A stretch of DNA of 64,000 nucleotides from Ypsolopha sequella (lineage: Eukaryota; Arthropoda; Insecta; Lepidoptera; Ypsolophidae), in assembly GCA_934047225.1 (NCBI GenBank), contig OW203989.1:15847977-15911976 (forward strand). The letters are read 5' to 3'. Positions 56,601 through 64,000 of this stretch are shown here, in pieces (positions within the stretch are counted from its first letter, which is position 1; the number at the start of each line of letters is the position of its first letter). The notes under the pieces are model-generated. The model had not been told where the DNA came from. It did not search any database and was given only the letters and a program-made list of their open reading frames with translations. Both the position numbers and the translations under genes were made by a program.

Positions 56601-59600
56601 TATATAAGTCATTTTAGTTTGGCCTACGGCAACAGATAAGTTGGTAACACGTTCATTTAACGTATCGCTATTCGTACCGGCTGTCGCTGCTGCTGCCATC
56701 GAGTTGAAGGCCCAATGTAAATGAATTTAATATTTACAAACATAATACATACCTACGTAGTATATGTATAATATATGTATTTAAATAATGATTTGTATTA
56801 GCTAGGTACGAAAATAAAAGAAGGAACAACCCTGACACAGTAGGTATTGAAGTCTCGTACGGGGCGTGAGTTAATCTACTGTTCTGGTTTTACTATGGCA
56901 GTGGCGTGCACAGAACTTTTTGCTGGAAAAGCAAACAATTGGTCAAGAACAACAATAAAAAAAATATAAAAAAATTTAAATATCACTTTGAAAAAAAAAG
57001 TTTGTATAGGAAATTTTCACTCTAGGGTAGACAATAAAGCTAATTCTGAAGGCTTTAATTTTAGTTTTAGTGCTGTCAAAACTTAAAATTTTCCAAAGTA
57101 ATTTCGCTTCTAATACTAACAATTAAGGACTTTTTTGCAATGAAGAAAATTTATTTTTGACAGCACTAAAACTAAAATTAAAGTCTTCAGAATTGGCTTT
57201 ATTGTCTACCCTGGCGTCGTACAAAATTTTTTTTTTCAAAGTGATATTTAAATTTTTTCATATTTTTTTTATTGTTGTTCTTGACCAATTGTTTGCTTTT
57301 CCAGCAAAAAGCTCTGTGCACGCCACTGCCACACAGCTAGTCTTGTTATTGAAAATTGAAATACAATCCGCTTAGAATAAATTATGTGAAGGTGTATTAG
57401 TTCGAAAACCATTTCGATACTTAGGTTTAATACCTAAGCCGTATTTTAGAACTTGTGGTCTTAAAAACCTCATGATGATGAATATTTTTACTAAAAAGAT
57501 GCAACTTCCATTTGTCTTCGTGTGGCGTCACTTGAAAAATGGCTGTTTAGAAATGTGTCCTTTGCTATCAAGATAAATTTATAATAATTTGCTTCCGACT
57601 GATTTGACAGCTGGATGACAGATGACTAGACAGACAGAGACAGACCACAATTTTATAAGCAATTACACATCACAATCAGTATAATGTCTAAAATTCTCAA
57701 GTGACGTCATATCGGACAATTCTTTAAAAAATCATTAAAAAATTATGATTAATTTATATACCAAAATAATGAAAACTATTTCCTAAAATGATGTATATTG
57801 CCTGATCTTTTTTTAAAAGTCGTTTTGAAATTAAGCTATGGGAATCACGAAAATGTATACAAGTACCTCTTAGTACTACTTAAATATATTTTAAGATTTA
57901 GATTATTCCTATTACAGCCAAGGCTATTTCTACTTATACTACTTCAGATGGATGGATGGATACATATAATCACACCTCTTATTACTAATTATGTACGCTC
58001 CGGACGACTTCGTAATTTTCTTAATCTTGACACTTTCCTAACTGGTCTCATTTTTAACTCGGCTTTTTGTTAGATTGTCTCTTTTTCAAAGTTGACACTT
58101 TCCTAACTTGTTGTCCCTCCGGACGACTCTGACATTTTATATTATATACTTACTTACTATTAATTAGATATATTTTTCCGTCGGCAGGTTTGGTACGCAG
58201 CTGTTACACAGGTTTTCTTCTCTCTATCTGTATCTACTGGAGCCATCATCATGTTTTCATCATATAATGGTTTCAGACAAAATATTTACAGGTAAAATAC
58301 ATCACTCTTGATAGCTCTTTATATTCAATCGATCGATTGACCTTTACCTATTTTATAATAAGTAAATTTTGGAAAATTATAAAAGCTTGTATAATTTTAA
58401 TTAACTGGATAACGTAGCTGATTCTGAAGGCTTTCATTTATGTTTTAGTGCTGTCAAAACATGAAATTTTTCAAATTAATTTAGCCTCTGTTTCTAACAT
58501 TCAAAGACTATTTTGTAGTTATGAAAATAAAGTTTTGACAGCACTAAAACTAAAATTAAAGCCTTCAGAATCGGCTTTATTATATAGGTAAAATACTTTA
58601 AAATTTTCGAGTTTATCATTATGTTTATTTTTGTGCAGTTTTCCGCAAATATCGCATCAATATAGATTATTATTTTATTTTGTGTTAAATTGTAAAATAT
58701 CACAAAATCATAGCACAGTTTTTGCTATAAACATTATTTTGCTACTTAGGTCTTAAGTTACTTACTTACGTTATCCGGGTCACTTTATGCCCGTTTTCTA
58801 ACCAAAGGAGAAGCGTAAATTATTAAGAACCCGCTCCGTATTTTTCGTCCGTTTGATGCGAAGTATTTTTTAAATAGTTTTCTCATATTTACCGCGATGT
58901 TTTTGTAAAAACCAGGGACATACATCAATTCATATTGGCCGTCTAAATGAAGTCCTAAAATTTATTTGATTGAATTGTTTCTCCTTTGCGAATTATTTTG
59001 ATACTTAGACATTATGAAGAACTATTCGGAACGGGCTCGTAAGTACCAAAATAATTTGCAAAAGAGAAACCATTCAATGAAATAACTTTAGGCATTCATT
59101 TAAACGGCCAATATGAAGTGGTGTATGTCCTTGGTTTTTCCAAAAACATCGTGATAAAGGCCAGAAAAATGTTTAACAAAATGCTTTGCATCAAAAGTAT
59201 CGTCGTCGCGGACCGCTTGTTGGCCCTTAGGTCTTGAACTCATGACTAACGGAACTCATTGCTACTAAAGTACCTAGGTGTTTCCTTAGTAGGCGTCGCG
59301 TCGCCTTATTTATTGTCATATTTGTGAAAACATTATCCAATTTTCAATTATCCTATTTATTTTCAATTATTATTAAAATTAATCTATTATCACCTTTTTT
59401 AATAAAAACAATATTTTCTTCTGCTTCTCATCCGACAGAGACGCCATGATCGTGACCACCCTGGATACCTTCACTAGTCTGATGTCTGGAATCACAATCT
59501 TCGGTATCCTCGGCAACCTGGCGTTCCAGCTGGGCAGGGACGACATCAATGATGTGATCGGCTCCGCGGGGACCGGGGTTGCCTTCATATCCTACCCTGA

Positions 59601-62365
59601 TGCTATTGCCAAGTCTCCTTTCGCTCCTCAGGTACCCTTGCTACTGATACTTTTGTAGCGGATCCATAGAGAGAAAAATTTAACCAGCTTGGAAAAGAGC
59701 CCTGATATCCGGTCCATTTAGCATCCTATCTTTAAAGCTCACTCCAAGTGGCTTCTCTCCTGGCAATAGTTTAGTTAGTGTATCTTAATGACACATTGAG
59801 GAAGAGGCCTCCATGAATGCGGCCATCTTACCTTTTGATTAAATGGTACTTCTCCAATGTTGGCTTCGGTCCCATAAATGCCTATCAAATGACCGAGTCA
59901 TTATGGGTCCATGACTGTGAAGTAAACCTACATAATAATAATAATCATTTATTTCAGATAAAATTATTAACATTAATATTATAAATATTAGACTTCTAAA
60001 TTCAATAGAATTACTAAATTAAAAAACAAACAAATCAAAAACACAGACACAAAAAGACACAAGTACTTACGAGTACATCATTTACACGCGACTAGATAAA
60101 GTCACGTGCAAACGAAGTCAGTGTCCTAACAGTGGGTTGTCCCATCATCCACTCGACGCGCACCGCTCTCTGACAATGGCGTGGAAGCCATCGACGCGAG
60201 CCTCAACAAACATACCGGAAGCACTGCAAAACCGAGGCAACCCCACCATAACCATTGTTGTATTGGACCCGCAGAGCACTGTATGACCTCTGCGTATAAC
60301 TAAACCATGCCCCAAAATTGTTTATTTACTTTTCGAGGTTCCGTACCCGAAGGGTACCAAACGGGACCCTATTACTAAGCCTTCGCTATCTGTCTGTCCG
60401 TCCATCTGTCCGTCTGTCACAGCCGTTATAGGTAGCCAGTTGAAGTTTTCTCAGAATACGTGTTACGAGTACTAGCTATGGCATCTATCATGGCTATCAA
60501 GAAAAAAATTGAAACCCAAGAGGAATCCCTACACAAAAACCTAAGAAATGTAGCTTTTTGGAACAAAGTTGAAATGTGTGGTCGTAAAAACATGTAAAAA
60601 CAAAACATTTTTCAAATAGAAGAGGACCATTGCCTCTGTATTAGTGCTTCTAAAACATTGCCATTGTTTTAAAAGCAATAATACGTCACGGTGTGTATGA
60701 TGATGACCGTTTCCAGCTGTTCGCCGTGTTATTCTTCCTCATGATGTCGGTGCTGGGTGTCGGGTCGGGCGTGGCGTTGCTGTCCACCATCAACACGGTC
60801 ATGATGGATGCATTCCCCAGGGTGCCCACTATCGCCATGTCAGCTGGCTGCTGCATTGTTGGCTTCGCTGTTGGTCTCTTCTATGTAACGCCGGTCAGTA
60901 CATATATGATAGAATGTCGTAGTACGTACAGTACTCCCAAAATAATAATGCGCATACAAATCTTCGCCACTGTTCGGCCAAGTTCGTATTTCCTTACACT
61001 TTCTATACAATCAATAAGGTCACGTGGTAGGTCCGGTCGCTCGGCTATAGATTTGTATGCGCATTATTACTTTGAGAGTACTGTACCGGAAGTAAGACAA
61101 GTAAAATAAAAAGGTAATAAAACCAAACGAAGACAAATGTCTTTTTTTGTTTAGTAAAGTATATTTTTACACGAAGGAGGTAACTGACAGTTCGTGATAG
61201 TGGGAACTGCGCTTTTGAATAAATTTCAACTGACAATATGTCGCAGGCAAATAGTAAAATTTTACAAATGGCGTCGTCAGTTTCTAAACGCTATTTGACG
61301 AATCTTCGTCAAATAGTAGAGTTCGGCATTTTCTTATTTGCTTCGGCATATATTATAGTAATTCTGTTAGAAGTATTGAGGGTTGCCTCGCTTCGCTCGA
61401 CTTCCGATATGTACTTACATGTAAACCTAACACGCTCTGCCTCGCTCCGCTCATCGTCGCACCTATTTGTCACTTTTTGGCAAAAGACTACTGATTTGGG
61501 CGTTTTAAAAAATGACGAAGTCATTTTACAAACAACGGGCATTTCTCAATTTGCCGAACGGCGAGCGTTTGGAAATTTTATTGACGACATCGCGCCATTC
61601 GTGAACGGTGGAATTTTACTATTTTCCTAACCTATTGTCAGGTGAAATTTATTCAACCACCCGAAGTTCAATGGGAGGTTCAGTAGGTGATAGAGACTAC
61701 ACAATGTGAAGTTTTAGGTAGATCTGGGGCTCTACCGCGTAATTCTCATTTGTATCAACTTCAAGCAAATGCATGCGAAATTCAACGCGTGCAAAAGAGA
61801 TGGCATGTTAGGCGGGCGTCGTCGCACGCACGACAAATTTCAATCTCAAGTTGATGTTGATGAAAATGAGAATTACGCGGTAGACCTAAGATAACGTAAC
61901 GGCAGCAGGCAGGTCACGTGACATCGAGAATCGTATTAATGTGTGAGTAAAATTTTGATTTCGTTGTGTGGGTGGACACCGTGTTTGTATAGCTTTGGAT
62001 TCATCGTGTAAAGTCCACGCACACAACAGAATCGAAATTTTACTCACCTATTAAAACTATGTCACGTGGCAAGCCATTACCTTATCTGATCCACCTGAAA
62101 CTTCGCGATTTGATGTTTGGTTTCATAGTAAAAGTTGTTCGTATGGACGGGTACTATTGCCAGTTTTCGGCTTCCGCATCATCATCTTAACACGCAGTAT
62201 ATAATATATGTATGAGTAATATAATAATAAGCACTAGGTATAACCCTAACTTTTATACCTTTCAGGGTGGCCAATACATACTGGAACTAGTGGACTACTA
62301 CGGAGGAACCTTCCTTGTACTCTTCGCGGCTATTTCTGAAATTGTTGGAGTATTCTGGATTTACG
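46014..62365 (+). CDS. SLC6 sodium-dependent nutrient amino acid transporter, N-tail to TM10
   Basis: Exons: 46014-46181, 46621-46686, 49622-49889, 50620-50851, 51315-51358, 52097-52244, 54865-54943, 58188-58291, 59439-59631, 60717-60893, 62266-62365. All ten joins keep phase, giving 526 residues. The first two exons encode a Pro/Ser-rich cytosolic tail ([14 protein letters not shown]). TM1 carries the SLC6 hallmark [20 protein letters not shown], then [21 protein letters not shown]3 and the loop [13 protein letters not shown] follow, then SAELYFV and [15 protein letters not shown]6 has [16 protein letters not shown] and [18 protein letters not shown]8 has [14 protein letters not shown]10 is [21 protein letters not shown]6 proteins couple Na+ (often Cl-) to substrate uptake at the plasma membrane. 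TM1 lacks the Asp of monoamine transporters, fitting the insect amino-acid branch. The substrate is not predictable. The true start and the exons for TM11-12 and the C-tail were not seen; the latter should lie beyond 64,000. Confidence 0.94.
46855..47545. repeat. 690-bp inverted repeat in an SLC6 intron
   Basis: Arms of about 75 bases: AGCAAAGCAGATAAGTAACC, GCGCAAACACTTTGATCCTA and ACCTACAGGTGAGTGAT at the left are mirrored at 47,460-47,545. The middle is A+T-rich without a supported frame. From 47,546 to 48,240 I recognise nothing. Confidence 0.82.
48240..49020 (+). repeat. Dispersed repeat split by a foldback element
   Basis: The outer parts match the intact copy at 23,895-24,180 (reverse strand): ACGAATAGATTCTGATG to CATCCAAATTAGTGG, then GTGGTTTCGGAGATGTGCG to GATTTGTGTTCTA. 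Between them, 48,428-48,930 is a separate palindromic element with CGCAAATCGATGTACAGGAT and TAATGACGTCAT mirrored. Confidence 0.8.
48428..48930. repeat. 500-bp foldback element nested in the previous repeat
   Basis: Arms of about 120 bases: CGCAAATCGATGTACAGGAT, GCCATTTGGTACACGGGTAC and GAGAGTAATGACGTCAT, mirrored at the right end. Confidence 0.88.
52503..53186 (+). repeat. Dispersed repeat, GGTACGCGAGTCTGACTCGC tail, nested copy
   Basis: It begins near GGGTTCCGTAGTACC and ends in GGTACGCGAGTCTGACTCGC plus a T run. It interrupts the outer element between TTTATTTACGTTGC and the next conserved block. Confidence 0.8.
53388..53551. repeat. 164-bp MITE, GCGGGTCTACCGCG family, copy 3
   Basis: A full copy with both terminal repeats (GCGGGTCTACCGCG, CGCGGTAAACCCGC). 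It sits between GTGGAACA and GGGTGACAG, where the intact relative at 40,095 (reverse strand) has GTGGAACGGGTGACAG. Confidence 0.9.
53640..53669. repeat. (TA)n microsatellite
   Basis: About 30 bases of AT repeats directly before the long foldback element. Confidence 0.95.
53664..54686. repeat. 1-kb foldback element with unique core
   Basis: The left arm 53,664-54,008 and right arm 54,339-54,686 are complementary over about 345 bases (TATACAGAGTGGAAAAAATG, GAGCTAACTAAACGATTTAA region, GTGAACAGTACTAGGTATTG). The 330-bp core (54,009-54,338) is not palindromic and has an open frame on the plus strand. It lies in the SLC6 intron before the exon at 54,865. Confidence 0.9.
54037..54369 (+). CDS. 110-codon open frame in the core of a foldback element, function unknown
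   Basis: ATG at 54,037 opens [20 protein letters not shown] and continues for 110 codons, ending in the right arm. The sequence mixes Leu/Ile-rich helices with charged turns ([18 protein letters not shown]) and does not look like low-complexity A+T translation, but I recognise no family. No promoter or splice context is visible. It could be captured host sequence, part of a lost transposase, or chance. Confidence 0.25.
   Translation: MTARNESKTKQNFNFERNLWFELQICCSALQKKYVPFLNFSSVRLMQEVIVLCIHLLLPFNDFLIEVFNKVLKINNISKLVLHTMSLDVREIRKLERFIYLLQVNSTRYC
55415..56346 (+). CDS. Truncated THAP-domain protein inside the transposon
   Basis: Exon one (55415-55521) begins [20 protein letters not shown] and continues [15 protein letters not shown], matching the start of THAP fingers (Cys, 2-4 residues, Cys; then SFF..P). 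Exon two (56262-56346) joins in phase and reads [15 protein letters not shown] and KYCASYYKL, the region just before the second Cys-x2-His pair. It stops with TAA right there, so the Cys-His ligands and the AVPTP box are missing; alternatively GTAAGC at 56,342 is a donor to an exon I cannot find. If translated it would be 63 residues with an incomplete finger. THAP domains bind DNA; binding by this fragment is unlikely. Confidence 0.6.
57032..57206. repeat. 170-bp MITE, GAAGGCTTTAATTTTAG family, copy 3 (nested)
   Basis: AATTCTGAAGGCTTTAATTT and TTAGTGCTGTCAAAAC, mirrored at the right end, lie at the exact centre of the 56,899-57,328 palindrome. Confidence 0.88.
58412..58582. repeat. 170-bp MITE, GAAGGCTTT family, copy 4
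   Basis: GATTCTGAAGGCTTTCATTT at the left and AAATTAAAGCCTTCAGAATC at the right. It lies 120 bases after the SLC6 TM6 exon. Confidence 0.88.
58850..59200. repeat. 350-bp palindromic element in an SLC6 intron
   Basis: CCAGGGACATACATCAATTC, ATTGGCCGTCTAAATGAA and GCGAATTATTTTGATACTTA are mirrored. Weak symmetry extends out to about 58,830 and 59,218. Confidence 0.84.
59632..60716. other. SLC6 intron with repeat fragments
   Basis: It contains a LINE-like tail (ATAATAATAATCATTTATTTCAG region near 59,940) and a 5' part of the GGTTCCGTACCCGAAGGG dispersed repeat at 60,340-60,440. No exon seen. Confidence 0.6.
60925..61086. repeat. 160-bp MITE in an SLC6 intron
   Basis: GTACAGTACTCCCAAAATAA and ATGCGCATACAAATC form arms mirrored at the right end (GATTTGTATGCGCATTATTA). 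It starts about 30 bases after the exon ending at 60,893. Confidence 0.88.
61185..61690. repeat. 500-bp imperfect foldback element
   Basis: GTGGGAACTGC through TTGAATAAATTTCAACTGAC and AAATAGTAAAATTT are mirrored at 61,605-61,690. An internal GCTTCGCTCGACTTCC / GTAAACCTAACACG block also occurs at 25,560-25,640. A 130-codon open frame (61,238-61,630) spans it but reads as translated repeat. Confidence 0.72.
61715..62105. repeat. Palindromic element containing a MITE
   Basis: The outer block GTGAAGTTTTAGGTAGATC is mirrored at about 62,085-62,106. CAGGTCACGTGACAT and GAGTAAAATTTTGATTTCG are mirrored within 61,890-62,090. The MITE copy 61,737-61,887 (copy 4 of the CTACCGCG family) lies inside the left arm. 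Confidence 0.8.
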
Positions 62366-62450
62366 GTACTTTTCTGAAAATTTAATTTTTTTTTTATGTA
62401 ATTTTTCTTTACTGGGAGTAGTAACTTCTGCTTAATTTTGATCCATTTAT

Positions 62451-62606
62451 GTGTCGATTCGGTGTAACAAGTTTTAACTTATTTGACAGGACTAAACATA
62501 ACCTAAGTGTTCTGTCTTTTTGTTACTGTATCGAAAATAAAAAGACGGGACGCTTAAAATAAGGTTAGTCCTGTTAAATAAGTTAAATAATGTTACACCG
62601 ACACCA
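62451..62606. repeat. Short palindromic MITE, TCGATTCGGTG family, copy 4
   Basis: GTGTCGATTCGGTGTAAC at the left and GTTACACCGACAC at the right, with CAGGACTAAACATAACC-type inner blocks mirrored. It follows the last SLC6 exon in the window by 85 bases. Confidence 0.88.
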
Positions 62607-63532
62607 TTGTTAGAATTTACACAATTTGAAAATTCTGTAAATTTTCCACCGTTACAATTTTGTGATTTATTGTGCACAAATTTTTCAGATTGTGAATTTT
62701 GTGGATTAAGTATAAGTAAGGGGTGTTGAACAGGGCCCTGGTATTCATTGTTGACTCACAGGCCTCCTCTGTCAAGGTTATCTTTATTTTTATATGTTTT
62801 TTTTTTCTAAATGCTGGCGAAATTAAATGCTTTTAATTTTAAGAGGCCTGCGAGCAACCCTAGTTCATACAAACGAAAAATCATAGATATTCTTAGGATA
62901 CTGTGTATTTATTCCGATTGGATTACAGAATATCTAGGTTTCCAAATATATAATGAAAAGACACTCATTTAAAGACGACATACAAGCAATTAAAAATGTC
63001 TATAGAAAGCTTATTTTTCTCACATTTCATGTTTAAATCAGTGTTCTTATTTTTTTTTTTTTTTTTTTTGTATAATTAAAACTCCGTACAAAAACTTAAT
63101 TTTGAAATATATTTCAGCCCACTTTGGGGCCGTTATCATTCGAATTATACAAGTAAATGACATAAAATATATACAACCTTATGACTAATGAGTTTAAATG
63201 AATGACATTTGATATATGAATAAAATTATATATACAACCTTATGACATAATTATGGATGAGCTTACTTTAACAGAAAAAATAAAAAATATAATAGATAAA
63301 TATATATATATATAGAGAGGCCACCCTGCGGGTACTTCGTGTGTTCTTATTTAATATATATTTGAGAACCTAGATATTTTGTAATGCAATCGGAATAAAT
63401 ACACACTACCTTAAGAATATCTATGATTTACAAATGGTTTTGGTATTTCGTTTGTATGAACTAGGATTGCTACGCCGGCCTCTTAAGATACTTTGCTAGG
63501 TAGAAAAATCATAGATAGGTGTGTGTCGCAGC
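62607..63532. repeat. Inverted blocks and simple repeats, no exon seen
   Basis: CATAGATATTCTTAGGATAC and CGATTGGATTACAGAATATC at 62,880-62,940 are mirrored at about 63,375-63,430, and GAGGCCTGCG-type sequence marks both outer ends. Between lie a T run and the TATATTTCAGCCCACTTTGG family block. A (TA)n tract is at 63,298-63,316. Confidence 0.72.
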
Positions 63533-64000
63533 AATATTGTCAAACCCGATTTGTTATAATAACTCTAGCGAAATTTACCCACACATCACGGTGTAAAAAA
63601 TATATGAAAAATTTTAAATTGTTCAAAATATTTCCAAATCAAAAGTGAGAAAAATAAAAAATATTACCCTAAAAATACAATATGGATATTTAATTTTAGA
63701 TTTTAAAAAAATATACACTTTTACTATATTTACTAGAACTGGGTTTCGAGAAATCTTTAAAAAACCACAAAAATATGTATGTCCCCCCCCCTTATCTCCG
63801 AAACTGGTAGACCGAAATATATGACAAAAATGTCGATTACAGATCGTAACTGGCCAATTACAGGAAAATTACAGCGATTTAAAAAAAGTTGAGCACAGAT
63901 GAGGAATATAAAAAAGAAGAAAAATAAGTAAAAAAATTACAAAATTAAATAATTATCAAGCACAAATACTGAACCCTAGGTACGCGAGTCTGACTCGCAC
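63533..64000 (+). repeat. Dispersed repeat, GGTACGCGAGTCTGACTCGC tail, cut by window end
   Basis: It contains CCTTATCTCCGAAACTGG and CCACAAAAATATGTATGTCC, and the tail GGTACGCGAGTCTGACTCGC stands at the very end of the window. It is closest to the copy at 1,836. Confidence 0.8.

Larger units (their letters stand above)
55202..57328 (+). mobile_element. 2.1-kb DNA transposon with exact 8-bp target duplications and THAP exons
   Basis: It begins CAGTGGCATAGTAAAACC and ends GTGCACGCCACTG. CCACACAG flanks it on both sides (55,194-55,201 and 57,329-57,336). Inside, two exons encode a THAP-type zinc finger, the DNA-binding domain used by P-element-type transposases. The right 430 bp (56,899-57,328) form their own palindrome with CAGTGGCGTGCACAG ends, containing a further MITE at 57,032-57,206. 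A second copy of the left terminal block, inverted (CTGGTTTTACTATG), abuts that palindrome at 56,885-56,898. It has no intact transposase. The SLC6 intron holds it without breaking an exon. Confidence 0.88.

Noticed and set aside
61238..61630. 130-codon open frame
   Set aside because: It spans a foldback element; repeated CGCTTCGCTC-type blocks explain its content and the same blocks occur at 25,560. No domain is visible.
1..64000. CRISPR arrays, bacterial operons or rRNA genes
   Set aside because: No regularly spaced direct repeats, no ribosome-binding-site/ORF layout and no rRNA signature were seen; the DNA is animal nuclear.

Overview
The window is A+T-rich animal nuclear DNA with short exons, GT-AG introns and very dense small foldback (palindromic) transposons. 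The gene families present, the RTE and CR1/Jockey-like LINE tails, and an inserted mitochondrial fragment with the insect order nad2-trnW-trnC all point to an insect, most likely a moth or butterfly (Lepidoptera). The order-level call is inference from repeat style and was not tested by a search.

Layout. (1) 1-135: the 3' end of an unrecognised reading frame with a poly(A) signal. (2) 1,530-4,355 (+): the last three exons of a TXNDC11-like thioredoxin-domain gene. (3) About 4.4-9.8 kb: repeats, including a LINE tail and a 508-bp hAT-like element with a perfect 8-bp target duplication. (4) 9,885-12,147 (-) and 12,428-27,101 (+): two M14 (zinc carboxypeptidase) family genes arranged head to head, with only 280 bp between their start codons. 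Both have lost residues needed for catalysis, but different ones, and they share three intron positions. The plus-strand gene can be assembled from signal peptide to stop codon: 12 exons, in-phase joins, 843 residues. (5) 27.1-33.8 kb: repeats. (6) 33.8-34.0 kb (+): a TATA promoter and a signal-peptide first exon of an unidentified gene. (7) 34.0-46.0 kb: repeats, among them a nuclear mitochondrial insertion (nad2/trnW/trnC) lodged inside a foldback element. (8) 46,014-62,365 (+): eleven exons of an SLC6 sodium-coupled nutrient amino acid transporter, from the N-terminal tail to TM10; the 5' start and 3' end were not found in the window. Its introns hold nested transposons, including a 2.1-kb element with exact 8-bp target duplications that carries two exons of a truncated THAP-domain protein.

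The most notable unit is the divergent pair of M14 pseudoenzymes, which probably shares a promoter. The plus-strand member has a signal peptide, an RRKR processing-type site and a ~430-residue low-complexity extension ahead of a catalytically dead carboxypeptidase fold. This suggests a secreted binding or scaffold role rather than a peptidase; that role is inference.

All gene models were built by eye from splice signals, reading phase and family motifs. No database search was run.
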